From assembly GCF_017916255.1 (NCBI RefSeq), contig NZ_CP072827.1, positions 5,171,501 to 5,235,500 of the forward strand: DNA of 64,000 nucleotides, given 5' to 3'. Position 1 is the first letter of the stretch; the number at the start of each line of letters is the position of its first letter. Below, in pieces: positions 8,413 to 16,644 of the stretch. A model generated the notes under the pieces. The model did no database searches, was not told the origin of the DNA, and saw only the letters and a program-made list of their open reading frames with translations. The DNA comes from Streptomyces mobaraensis NBRC 13819 = DSM 40847. Lineage in GTDB: Bacteria; Actinomycetota; Actinomycetes; Streptomycetales; Streptomycetaceae. A program made the position numbers and the translations under genes.

Positions 8413-8429
8413 CGCTACGAGTCGTAGCG
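8413..8429. promoter_or_regulatory. Palindromic operator, TetR type
   Basis: CGCTACGA-G-TCGTAGCG: a perfect 8+1+8 palindrome between the divergent tetR gene (start 8328) and the thioredoxin-like gene (start 8537). Size and placement fit autoregulation by the adjacent TetR protein, possibly with control of the divergent gene. Confidence 0.6.
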
Positions 8430-8536
8430 AAAGAGTGAGCGACAACCACGGACGCCAGGTGGGGACCCGGCGTCGAATTCGCTGTGTACCGCTGCGTACT
8501 TTTCCGATCGCCGCGCGGAAGGGGGAGGATAGGCCC

Positions 8537-9499
8537 ATGCAGCCACGGAACATGTCCATGAGTGGAGTGGTCGACCTCGCCGCGGTGAAGGCGGCCGGGG
8601 AAGCCAAGCAGAAGGCGGAGCAGGCGCGGGCCGAGGCGGCGCGCCAGGGCGGCGCGCCCGCGGGCGCGGTGCGTCTGGTCCTCGACGTCGACGAGGCGTC
8701 GTTCGAGCACGAGGTGCTCCAGCGGTCGGCCGAGGTGCCGGTCGTCATCGACTTCTGGGCCGACTGGTGCGAGCCCTGCAAGCAGCTCGGTCCGGTGCTG
8801 GAGCGGCTGGCCGGGGAGTACGCGGGCCGGTTCGTGCTGGCCAAGGTGGATGTCGAGGCCAACCAGCGGCTGTTCCAGCAGTTCGGCGTCCAGTCCATCC
8901 CCGCGGTCTTCGCGGTGGTGGCCGGGCAGGCGCTGCCGCTGTTCCAGGGCGCGGCGCCCGAGGCGCAGATCCGGCAGGTGCTCGACCAGCTCGTGCAGGT
9001 GGCCGAGCAGCAGTTCGGGATCGTCGGCGTGCCCGTGGCGCCGGGTGCCGGTGAGGCGGAGGTGCCGGCGCGGCCGGCCGGGCCGCACGACGCGGCGCTG
9101 GGCGCGGCCCACGACGCCCTCGACAAGGGGGACCTGGGCGGTGCCGTCCAGGCGTACAAGAACGTGCTGTCCGACGACCCGGGCAACGTCGAGGCCAAGC
9201 TGGGGCTGGCCCAGGCGGAGCTGCTGCAGCGGGTCCAGGGCATGGACGCCCAGCAGGTGCGCAAGGCCGCGGCCGACGCGCCGGGCGATGTGTCCACGCA
9301 GATCGCGGCGGCCGACCTCGACCTGGTCGGCGGGCACGTCGAGGACGCGTTCGGGCGGCTGATCGACGTCATCCGGCGGACGGCCGGCGAGGACCGCGAC
9401 GCGGCACGGGTCCGGCTGCTGGAGCTGTTCGAGGTCATCGGCCCGGACGACCCGCGGGTGACGGCGGCGCGGACGGCGCTGTCGCGGGCGCTGTTCTGA
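8537..9499 (+). CDS. CnoX-type thioredoxin with TPR-like C-terminus
   Basis: A 320-residue cytoplasmic protein. Residues about 45-155 form a thioredoxin fold with active site WCEPC (Cys78, Cys81) and the cis-Pro segment SIPAVFAV. Residues about 185-320 are helical TPR-like repeats (AAHDALDKGDLGGAVQAYKNVLSDDPGN and following). This is the architecture of YbbN/CnoX, a chaperone-redoxin that protects proteins from irreversible oxidation; E. coli CnoX has lost the first active-site Cys, whereas this protein keeps both and may be redox active. ATG at 8537 follows GGGGGAGGA. A terminator follows the stop. Confidence 0.88.
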   Translation: MQPRNMSMSGVVDLAAVKAAGEAKQKAEQARAEAARQGGAPAGAVRLVLDVDEASFEHEVLQRSAEVPVVIDFWADWCEPCKQLGPVLERLAGEYAGRFVLAKVDVEANQRLFQQFGVQSIPAVFAVVAGQALPLFQGAAPEAQIRQVLDQLVQVAEQQFGIVGVPVAPGAGEAEVPARPAGPHDAALGAAHDALDKGDLGGAVQAYKNVLSDDPGNVEAKLGLAQAELLQRVQGMDAQQVRKAAADAPGDVSTQIAAADLDLVGGHVEDAFGRLIDVIRRTAGEDRDAARVRLLELFEVIGPDDPRVTAARTALSRALF

Positions 9500-9590
9500 T
9501 CGCCTCGTTCACACGCTTGTCACAGGGGAAACATCGGTCGCGGTATATCAAATCTTTATAAAGGCGACCGTAGTTACTTGAGGTAAGGGA

Positions 9591-9616
9591 AACCCGGGCT
9601 TCCGCCCGGGTTTTTC
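9591..9616 (+). terminator. Intrinsic terminator after the CnoX-type gene
   Basis: AACCCGGGC (9591-9599) pairs with GCCCGGGTT (9604-9612) across a 4-base loop and is followed by TTTTCC; a near-canonical Rho-independent terminator. Confidence 0.88.
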
Positions 9617-10078
9617 CGTATATGCCGTGATGTTTCCGGCATGCCGCCGCTCACGCCGCGTGCCCGCTCGTCGCGACCCCGACTCCTCGGGGACGTCCGC
9701 GCGTTACTCGCAAGTAATGAACCTCTTGTGCCCCGCCCCGGAATCGACCACGATCGGCGCAACCCGGTCCAGCACCGCGGCACGGCATCCGGCCGGCGCC
9801 CGGGAGCTGGGTCCCCACCGGGGCGACCGGCGGCCCGCCCGCCGGCCGTGGGACAGGGGGGTCCCCGCCGCCAACGACGGGGCCTGTCCCGGAGGTTGCG
9901 CGCACGCGTGGCCACGTGGTTGTCGCTCGGGGGTGATCGCCGGTGTTTCGGTCGCGGCTTGGCGTTGGACGCCACCGCATGCGACGGCGCTCCGCTTCCC
10001 GAGGACGTAGCACGTCTCCCACCCCGGGCCACAGGTCGTCGGCCCGCTCGGGGTGTACGTCCGAGAAGGAGGCAAGTC
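9617..10078. other. Intergenic region upstream of the DUF6230 gene
   Basis: About 460 bp without a convincing gene. Open frames exist on both strands but none has family-like sequence or a good ribosome site. It ends in a strong ribosome-binding site (GAAGGAGG) for the gene at 10079, and so must hold the promoter of the DUF6230-DUF6114 group; I could not place that promoter. Confidence 0.5.
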
Positions 10079-10717
10079 ATGAAGTCCCAGGCACGCGGTG
10101 GGACCAGATGGAAGCGGTTCGCGGTCGTCATGGTCCCGAGTGTGGGCGCGGCGGCGGCGGTCACGATGGCGATCGCGCAGGGCGCGCTGGCGGCGTCGTT
10201 CCAGGTTTCCGGTCAGCAGTTCCAGATCACGGCCAAGCACATCCACGGCGAGGGCTTCGGCCAGTACGGCGCCATGGAGGACACCGACCCGAACGCGAAG
10301 GACCACAAGGCGGTCGCGGTCGTCGGCATGAACCGGGCCGACATCACCAACCTCTGCCAGGCGGTCAACGTCCCGACGCCCTTCGGAGCGGTGGGGCTCA
10401 AGCTGAAGGCGGGCGGCGGGGACACGAAGGTCGTGGCGAAGCAGCTCTATCTCGACGCCAATGAGATGAAGGTCAAGAAGGCCCAGTTCAACAAGATCGA
10501 CATCGGCGTCTCGTCGGACCACATGACCCAGGGTCCGGGCAAGAACCCCGGCGACAAGACCAAGTCGGTTCCGGGCTCCTTCGCCCAGCAGGCCGAGACG
10601 GTCGACTTCGACGGCGTGGAGCAGCAGGCATGGGCCACGTCGGCCGGTTCGTTCACCCTCCCCGATCTCCACATGAGTGTCGGCATGGGCGGACAGAAGT
10701 GCCAGGTCGGCGAGTAA
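10079..10717 (+). CDS. DUF6230-family exported protein
   Basis: A 212-residue protein with an N-terminal signal segment (RWKRFAVVMVPSVGAAAAVTMAIAQGALA, cleavage near residue 38) and a beta-rich extracellular domain. Family features are NKIDIGVSSDHMTQGPG and the C-terminal SAGSFTLPDLHMSVGMGG. Two Cys (in NLCQAV and QKCQVG) may form a disulfide. Some database entries call relatives 'cholesterol esterase', but no catalytic serine motif is visible, so I do not adopt that name. It heads a likely operon with DUF6114 and the gene at 11347. Confidence 0.8.
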   Translation: MKSQARGGTRWKRFAVVMVPSVGAAAAVTMAIAQGALAASFQVSGQQFQITAKHIHGEGFGQYGAMEDTDPNAKDHKAVAVVGMNRADITNLCQAVNVPTPFGAVGLKLKAGGGDTKVVAKQLYLDANEMKVKKAQFNKIDIGVSSDHMTQGPGKNPGDKTKSVPGSFAQQAETVDFDGVEQQAWATSAGSFTLPDLHMSVGMGGQKCQVGE

Positions 10718-10854
10718 CACGCCGGGACGGCCGGGTACGGGAACCGCACCGGCTCCCGTACCCGCGCCGCGCGCACTCCGCAGCGGGGTGACGGAACGGA
10801 GCCCCGGAAGGGCTCGCACAGCACCAAACCGCCAGTTCCGAGGAGCTGTACATC

Positions 10855-11334
10855 ATGAGCGCCGACACGACGCCACCACAGCCGGCCGACAAGGGCGGCC
10901 TGCGCCGCAGGTTCCGGACCTGGCGGGGTGAGCGCCCGTTCTGGGCCGGTCTGTGGACCATGCTCGCCGGTGTACCGATCATGTACATCCCGTACCAGAC
11001 CCTGAAGTTCGGCGAGCTGAGCATCCGGCTGTCCACCACGGCGGGCGCCGGCTCGCTGATCATCGGGATCCTGCTCATCGTCCTCGGACTGACCATGTGG
11101 TACCAGCGGCACTCCCGGGTCTTCGCGGGGGTCGCGGCCATCCTGCTCGGGATCGTCTCGCTCGTCGTCTCCAACTTCGGCGCGTTCCTGCTCGGCATCA
11201 TCCCGGCGATGCTGGGCGGCGCGCTCGCCGTCGCCTGGGCGCCGGCCCAGCCGATGCCGGAGACCCCGGAGGTTTCGGAGGAGGAGCCGCCGGACCTCCC
11301 GATCCCGTCCGGTCCGTCGCTGGTGAAGGAATGA
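10855..11334 (+). CDS. DUF6114-family integral membrane protein
   Basis: A 159-residue protein with four predicted membrane helices between about residues 28 and 130 (PFWAGLWTMLAGVPIMYIPY; LIIGILLIVLGLTMWY; VFAGVAAILLGIVSLVV; NFGAFLLGIIPAMLGGALAVAW) and an acidic/proline-rich C-terminal tail. DUF6114 regularly neighbours DUF6230 genes, suggesting the two act together at the membrane. Function unknown. It is separated from the next gene by only 12 bp. Confidence 0.8.
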   Translation: MSADTTPPQPADKGGLRRRFRTWRGERPFWAGLWTMLAGVPIMYIPYQTLKFGELSIRLSTTAGAGSLIIGILLIVLGLTMWYQRHSRVFAGVAAILLGIVSLVVSNFGAFLLGIIPAMLGGALAVAWAPAQPMPETPEVSEEEPPDLPIPSGPSLVKE

Positions 11335-11346
11335 ACAGGAGCCACC

Positions 11347-12735
11347 GTGGCGACTGACGACGACGCGCGCGACCGCGACCGCCCGAGTTCCGGTCCGCGC
11401 CACGCCGCGCCCAGGAGACCTCTGCTGGCGCGCCTGCACATGCCCGCGGGGAAGGCGGTCGCGCTGGCGGCCATGCCCACCGCGGTGCTCATGGGCATGG
11501 GCTTCACGCCCCAGCTGGCCACGGCCAAGCCGGGGGCGCCCAGTCCGTTCGGCGACGCGTTCTGCGTGACCGCGCCGGACGGGACGCCCACGCCGGACGT
11601 GCCGACGCCCGGTTCTCCGACGGCGGGTTCACCGACGGCCACGCCGAGTCCCGGCACGAGCGCGGGCGGGGACGCGGACGAGGACGAGGACGCCGGCAAG
11701 GAAAAGGACAAGGGCAAGAAGAAGGACAAGGGCGAGGACGGGGGCAAGGACAAGGACAAGGCGACGAGCGCGCCCGACCACGACGGGACGGACGGCCCGG
11801 ACGCGAACCGGAAGCGGAAGCCCGCTCCCACGCCCACCGCCGATCCGACGCCGGACCCGGCCGTACCGGGCGAGGGCAAGCTGCCGGTGCCGCCCGTACC
11901 GGACCTGCCCACGACGCCTCCGACGCCGTCACCGGACCCGACGGCGACGAAGTCCCCGAGCCCGAAGGCCACTCCGTCACCGGGCGCCACGGACACCACA
12001 CCCACCCCTCCGGCCACTTCCGCAACGCCCAAACCCGGAAAGACTCCGGACGGCGCCGGAAGGAAGACGGAGGAAGCGGCGGGCAAGAAGCCGGCGCACC
12101 CCACCGCCGACCCTTCCCCGGGCGCCTCCACCGGCCCGAAGGACGGATCCCCGGACGCGACCCCCACGCCCACCACGACCCCTGGCTCGTCGCCGTCGAG
12201 CACCCCGTCACCCGGCGCGTCGGCCGCGAAGACGCCACCCCCCTGCCCGCTCACCAAACGACAGGCCGACAAGGGACAGGCCGCCTTCGCCGACAACCCC
12301 TGGTACCTGGAGGCGAACCGGCTCACGCTGACCGGCCTCACCTACGAGGGGGTCAAGGAGGTCGTCACGGCGGGCGGACAGAAGAAGTCCGTCCTCAAGT
12401 TCACCGCTGACAAGCTGGCGATCGACGACCTGCACGCCCTGGTCAACGACCGGAAGCGGATCTACCACCAGTCCGGCCCGGGCGAGGTCTCGACCGTCGA
12501 CGGCGACCGCGTGACGATGTACACCGAGCAGCTGAAGGGCAAGCTCCTCGGCAGCACCCTCCCGATCTTCGCCGCCGACTACACCGCCGAACACCCGCCC
12601 CCGCTCATCCCGGGTCTCAAGCTCCCCATCCCGATCTTCTTCACCGACGTGAAGATCCGCCAGGCGGGCCAGTTCGGCGGCACCCTCACCATCCCGAACA
12701 TGCACGTCTACGTGACGGACGGGGTGTATCCGTAA
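11347..12735 (+). CDS. Secreted protein with a long Pro/Thr/Lys low-complexity linker
   Basis: A 462-residue protein starting at GTG after AGGAG. Residues 1-60 are a basic leader and hydrophobic signal segment (VALAAMPTAVLMGMGF, then an ATA cleavage-like site). Residues about 65-305 are low-complexity: PTP/SPT repeats, a KDKGKKKDKGED acidic-lysine block and more PTP repeats, as in cell-wall-spanning linkers. Residues about 310-462 are a folded beta-rich domain ending GGTLTIPNMHVYVTDG, which resembles the SAGSFTLPDLHMSV end of the DUF6230 protein encoded two genes upstream; I infer distant homology. Function unknown. Confidence 0.75.
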   Translation: MATDDDARDRDRPSSGPRHAAPRRPLLARLHMPAGKAVALAAMPTAVLMGMGFTPQLATAKPGAPSPFGDAFCVTAPDGTPTPDVPTPGSPTAGSPTATPSPGTSAGGDADEDEDAGKEKDKGKKKDKGEDGGKDKDKATSAPDHDGTDGPDANRKRKPAPTPTADPTPDPAVPGEGKLPVPPVPDLPTTPPTPSPDPTATKSPSPKATPSPGATDTTPTPPATSATPKPGKTPDGAGRKTEEAAGKKPAHPTADPSPGASTGPKDGSPDATPTPTTTPGSSPSSTPSPGASAAKTPPPCPLTKRQADKGQAAFADNPWYLEANRLTLTGLTYEGVKEVVTAGGQKKSVLKFTADKLAIDDLHALVNDRKRIYHQSGPGEVSTVDGDRVTMYTEQLKGKLLGSTLPIFAADYTAEHPPPLIPGLKLPIPIFFTDVKIRQAGQFGGTLTIPNMHVYVTDGVYP

Positions 12736-12986
12736 TGTCCACCTGACGGGACCGGGCGTACGCCCACGGCCGCGCGTTCGAGCCGAGGCTCCTCGGCGGC
12801 CGGGAGGAACGGTTCCGTCCCGTCCGTCGCGCCCAGCCTGTACCGGAATGGGGCGAATGACCGCCGGCCGAGCCCGCATCGGGCCCGCGCTCGGGCCCAC
12901 GGTGGCTGATCACCGGTGTGCCATCGTCGGGAACGACCGGGATATCGGGGCCCGGGAGTCCGTTCCGGCGAGGGGAGAAGCGACCG

Positions 12987-13466
12987 GTGATCCGTCGACC
13001 GTGGTTCCTGTCGGGTGCGGCTGCCGTCGCCATGGGGCTGGCGTCGGCCGTACCGCCGCCCGCGGCGGCGACCCCGCCGGCCGCTCCGCTCGCCGCGGTG
13101 CTCGAGGGCGGCGGCGCGCACTGCACGGCACGGCCGCAGAACCCGCACTGGTCCTCCGGAGCCGCCGACCGCCGGATCCTGTTCAAGACGCGCGTCTCCT
13201 GCTCCGGCACGTACCCGGCCGTATCCGTGCGCATCGACGGACAGTTGCTGCGCGGCCCTCTCGTAGGGCCGAAGGCTCTGGTCGCTGTCAGCAGCGGGGA
13301 ACAGACCGTTCGCGGGGGGAAGGTGGCGACCTTCTACACGCCCCTCGCCGGCGCGAAGCAGGTCTCGGCTCCCGGCTGGTACACCGGCGTGATCCGGGGC
13401 CGGATCATCGCGCCCCAGCCGGGGAACCTGGACGACGGCCACACACAGACCGTGCTGCTGGAGTGA
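12987..13466 (+). CDS. Small secreted protein of unknown function
   Basis: A 159-residue protein from a GTG preceded by AGGGGAG. The N-terminus RRPWFLSGAAAVAMGLASAVPPPAAA is a clear Sec signal peptide. Two Cys (AHCTARP, VSCSGTY) could form a disulfide in the mature beta-rich domain, which ends with GWYTGVIRGRIIAP. I do not recognise a family. The 250 bp before it (12736-12986) show no gene. Confidence 0.7.
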   Translation: MIRRPWFLSGAAAVAMGLASAVPPPAAATPPAAPLAAVLEGGGAHCTARPQNPHWSSGAADRRILFKTRVSCSGTYPAVSVRIDGQLLRGPLVGPKALVAVSSGEQTVRGGKVATFYTPLAGAKQVSAPGWYTGVIRGRIIAPQPGNLDDGHTQTVLLE

Positions 13467-13503
13467 GCGGGCCGCGAGACGCCGCCGACCCTAAGGTGGG
13501 CGC

Positions 13504-13767
13504 ATGCTGACGCGTCGCGTGGATCCCAGGGACATCGTCTGGGAAGAGGACCGGGCCGTGTACCGGGTGTACTTCTGGGACACCAGGTCGCGGCAGTCGC
13601 ACGAGTACGAGGTGACGGACGGCGACGTCGACGAGGTGCTCGGCTGGGCGCGGGACCGTGCCGCCGGGCAGGGATGGGCGTACACCGTCTACGCAAAGGT
13701 CGGCGGGCAGGGGGACGGGCCGGGGCTCGTGCGGCTGTGCGGGGTGGTGGGCGACCCGTTCGCGTGA
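13504..13767 (+). CDS. Small cytoplasmic protein of unknown function
   Basis: An 87-residue acidic protein beginning MLTRRVDPRDIVWEEDRAVYRVYFW, with AAGG upstream of the ATG. The DVDEVLGWARDRAAGQGWAYTVYAKV segment suggests a small alpha/beta domain. There is no signal peptide or membrane segment. It ends before a strong bidirectional hairpin that separates it from pyk. No function can be assigned. Confidence 0.7.
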   Translation: MLTRRVDPRDIVWEEDRAVYRVYFWDTRSRQSHEYEVTDGDVDEVLGWARDRAAGQGWAYTVYAKVGGQGDGPGLVRLCGVVGDPFA

Positions 13768-13787
13768 GCAGTGCCCGTCGCCCGGAA

Positions 13788-13832
13788 ACGGCCGTGGCCG
13801 CCGGCCCCCGGAGGGGTGGCGGCCACGGCCGT
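13788..13832. terminator. Bidirectional terminator between a small ORF and pyk
   Basis: ACGGCCGTGGCCGCC (13788-13802) pairs perfectly with GGCGGCCACGGCCGT (13818-13832). It sits between convergent genes and probably serves both. Confidence 0.75.
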
Positions 13833-13849
13833 CGGGCGTTGGGGCGAGG

Positions 13850-15274
13850 TCAGTTCTCGCGGCCCAGGTGGTGGACGCGGACCATGTTGGTCGTGCCCGG
13901 GACGCCGGGCGGGGAGCCGGCGGTGATGATCATGGTGTCGCCCTCGTTGTAGCGCTTGAGCTTGAGGAGTTCGGCGTCGACGAGGTCGACCATGGCGTCG
14001 GTGTTGTCGACGTGCGGGACGACGTACGTCTCGACGCCCCAGCTCAGGGCGAGCTGGTTGCGGGTGGCGGCGTCGGTGGTGAAGGCCAGGATCGGCTGGG
14101 CCGCGCGGTAGCGGGACAGGCGGCGGGCGGTGTCACCGGACTTGGTGAAGGCGACGAGGGCCTTGCCGCCCAGGAAGTCGGCGATCTCGGCGGCGGCGCG
14201 GGCCACCGAACCGCCCTGGGTGCGCGGCTTCTTGCCCGGGACGAGCGGCTGGAGGCCCTTGGAGAGCAGCTCCTGCTCGGCCGCCTCGACGATGCGGGAC
14301 ATCGTCTTGACGGTCTCGATCGGGTAGGCGCCGACCGAGGACTCGGCGGACAGCATGACCGCGTCCGCGCCGTCCAGGATCGCGTTGGCGACGTCGGACG
14401 CCTCGGCGCGGGTCGGACGGGAGTTGGTGATCATCGACTCCATCATCTGGGTCGCGACGATCACCGGCTTGGCGTTGCGGCGGCACATCTCGATGAGGCG
14501 CTTCTGCACCATCGGGACGCGCTCCAGCGGGTACTCCACCGCCAGGTCGCCACGGGCCACCATCACACCGTCGAAGGCCATGACGACCTCCTGCATGTTC
14601 TCGACGGCCTGCGGCTTCTCGACCTTGGCGATCACCGGGACGCGGCGGCCGACCTCGTCCATGACGCGGTGCACGTCGAGGACGTCCTTGGCGTCGCGGA
14701 CGAAGGACAGGGCGACCATGTCGCAGCCCATCGCGAGCGCGAACTTCAGGTCCTCGATGTCCTTCTCGGACAGCGCCGGGACGTTGACGGCCGCGCCGGG
14801 CAGGTTGATGCCCTTGTGGTCGGAGATGACACCGCCCTCGATGACGATGGTCTTGACCCGCGGGCCGTCGACCTCGGTCACGCGCAGCTCGACGTTGCCG
14901 TCGTTGATCAGGACCTGGTCGCCCTTGGACACGTCACCCGGCAGACCCTTGTAGGTGGTGCCGCAGATCGTCCTGTCGCCGGCGACGTCCTCCGTCGTGA
15001 TGACGAACTCGTCACCGCGCACCAGCTCCACCGGGCCGTCCGCGAAGGTCTCCAGGCGGATCTTCGGGCCCTGGAGGTCGGCCAGGACGCCGACCGCGCG
15101 GCCGGTCTCCTCGGCGGCCTTGCGGAGGCGGTGGTACCGCTCCTCGTGCTCCGAGTGGCTGCCGTGGCTCATGTTGAAGCGGGCCACGTTCATACCGGCC
15201 TCGATCAGCGTCTTCAGCTGCTCGAAGGAGTCGACGGCGGGGCCCAGGGTGCAGACGATTTTGGAACGGCGCAT
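13850..15274 (-). CDS. pyk: Pyruvate kinase
   Basis: A 474-residue glycolytic enzyme that makes pyruvate and ATP from phosphoenolpyruvate and ADP. Visible motifs: MRRSKIVCTLGP at the N-terminus, substrate Arg32 in NVARFNMSHG, catalytic Lys217 and metal ligand Glu219 in IAKVEKP, and metal ligand Asp243 in VARGDLAVE. The ATG at 15274 is used because the family starts here and AGGA lies 8 bases upstream; the longer upstream frame is noncoding. It follows ackA and pta on the same strand, grouping enzymes around pyruvate and acetyl phosphate. Confidence 0.97.
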   Translation of the reverse strand: MRRSKIVCTLGPAVDSFEQLKTLIEAGMNVARFNMSHGSHSEHEERYHRLRKAAEETGRAVGVLADLQGPKIRLETFADGPVELVRGDEFVITTEDVAGDRTICGTTYKGLPGDVSKGDQVLINDGNVELRVTEVDGPRVKTIVIEGGVISDHKGINLPGAAVNVPALSEKDIEDLKFALAMGCDMVALSFVRDAKDVLDVHRVMDEVGRRVPVIAKVEKPQAVENMQEVVMAFDGVMVARGDLAVEYPLERVPMVQKRLIEMCRRNAKPVIVATQMMESMITNSRPTRAEASDVANAILDGADAVMLSAESSVGAYPIETVKTMSRIVEAAEQELLSKGLQPLVPGKKPRTQGGSVARAAAEIADFLGGKALVAFTKSGDTARRLSRYRAAQPILAFTTDAATRNQLALSWGVETYVVPHVDNTDAMVDLVDAELLKLKRYNEGDTMIITAGSPPGVPGTTNMVRVHHLGREN

Positions 15275-15370
15275 AAGGCGGATCCTATCGGTTTGTTTCG
15301 GAGCGGAATATTCGAGCTGTGGGAAATGACAGGAGCGGGCCGCGGGCGGAACCCCCGGCTCCACCGGGAT

Positions 15371-16600
15371 TCAGGCGCTGACCAGCGCGTACGCCTGAGT
15401 GGCGATCTCCAGCTCCTCGTCGGTCGGCACCACCGCGACGGCGACCCGCGCGTAGTCCGGGGAGATCAGCCGCGCCGATTCCCCGCGCTGCGCGTTGAGC
15501 TCCGCGTCCACGGCCAGGCCCAGCTCCTCCAGACCGGCCACCGCGGCCTCCCGCACCGGCGCCGCGTTCTCGCCCACACCCGCCGTGAAGGCGATCGCGT
15601 CGACCTTGCCCAGCACCGCGTAGTAGGCGCCGATGTACTTCTTCAGCCGGTGCACGTAGATGTCGAACGCGAGCCGCGCCGCCTCGTCGCCCTCGTCGAT
15701 CCGCCGGCGGATCTCGCGCATGTCGTTGTCGCCGCACAGTCCGATCAGACCGCTCTTCTTGTTGAGGAGCGAGTCGATCTCGTCGACCGACATCCCGGCG
15801 TTGCGGGCCAGGTGGAAGATGACCGCCGGGTCGATGTCACCGGAACGGGTGCCCATGACCAGGCCCTCCAGCGGGGTGAGGCCCATGGAGGTGTCCACGC
15901 AGCGGCCCCCCTGGACGGCGGACGCGGACGCGCCGTTGCCCAGGTGCAGGACGATCACGTTGACCTCGGACGGGTCCTTGCCCAGCAGCTTCGCCGTCTC
16001 CCGCGAGACGTACGCGTGCGAGGTGCCGTGGAAGCCGTAGCGGCGCACCCGGTGCGCGTCCGCGGTCGCCACGTCGATCGCGTAGCGCGCGGCGTGCTCC
16101 GGCATCGTCGTGTGGAACGCCGTGTCGAACACCGCGACCTGCGGCAGGTCCGGGCGGAGTGCCTGGGCCGTGCGGATGCCGGTGACGTTGGCCGGGTTGT
16201 GCAGCGGGGCGACCGGGATCAGCCGCTCGATCTCCGCCAGCACCTCGTCGGTGACCAGCGTGGGCTCGGTGAACTGGCTGCCGCCGTGCACCACCCGGTG
16301 GCCGATGGCGGCCAGCTCGGGGGAGTCCAGGCCGAGCCCGTCCGCGGCCAGCTCGGCGGCGACGGCCTGGAGCGCGGCGGTGTGGTCGGCGATCCGCTCG
16401 GTGATCTCGCGCTTGGTGCCGCCGGTCGCCAGCGGGGTGTGGGCCAGCCGCGAGGTGTCCTCGCCGATGCGCTCGACGAGCCCGACGGCGAGCCGGGAAC
16501 CGTCGGCCATGTCCAGCAGCTGGTACTTCAGCGAGGACGAGCCGGAGTTGAGGACGAGGACGCGGGTCGCGGGGGCGTTGGCCTGGGCGTTGGCAGTCAT
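15371..16600 (-). CDS. ackA: Acetate kinase
   Basis: A 409-residue enzyme that interconverts acetyl phosphate + ADP and acetate + ATP. Motifs: phosphate loop VLNSGSSSLKY (Asn18), GHRVVHGG (Arg102), Asp159 in VFDTAFH, RYGFHGTSHAYVS, and VLHLGNGAS. Start at 16600 gives a normal length with a short nonconserved leader. It lies 44 bp downstream of pta in a pta-ackA operon. Confidence 0.97.
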   Translation of the reverse strand: MTANAQANAPATRVLVLNSGSSSLKYQLLDMADGSRLAVGLVERIGEDTSRLAHTPLATGGTKREITERIADHTAALQAVAAELAADGLGLDSPELAAIGHRVVHGGSQFTEPTLVTDEVLAEIERLIPVAPLHNPANVTGIRTAQALRPDLPQVAVFDTAFHTTMPEHAARYAIDVATADAHRVRRYGFHGTSHAYVSRETAKLLGKDPSEVNVIVLHLGNGASASAVQGGRCVDTSMGLTPLEGLVMGTRSGDIDPAVIFHLARNAGMSVDEIDSLLNKKSGLIGLCGDNDMREIRRRIDEGDEAARLAFDIYVHRLKKYIGAYYAVLGKVDAIAFTAGVGENAAPVREAAVAGLEELGLAVDAELNAQRGESARLISPDYARVAVAVVPTDEELEIATQAYALVSA

Positions 16601-16644
16601 GGGGCTTTCCGTGGTGGGGGGAACGTCGGGGTACGGGGTGGGCG

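Noticed and set aside
10079-10717. Annotation as cholesterol esterase
   Set aside because: No GxSxG or other hydrolase motif is present; the protein fits DUF6230.
11620-12240. CRISPR-like or minisatellite array in the low-complexity coding region
   Set aside because: The repetition is codon-level (PTP, KDKG) inside a real gene, without fixed repeat and spacer lengths.
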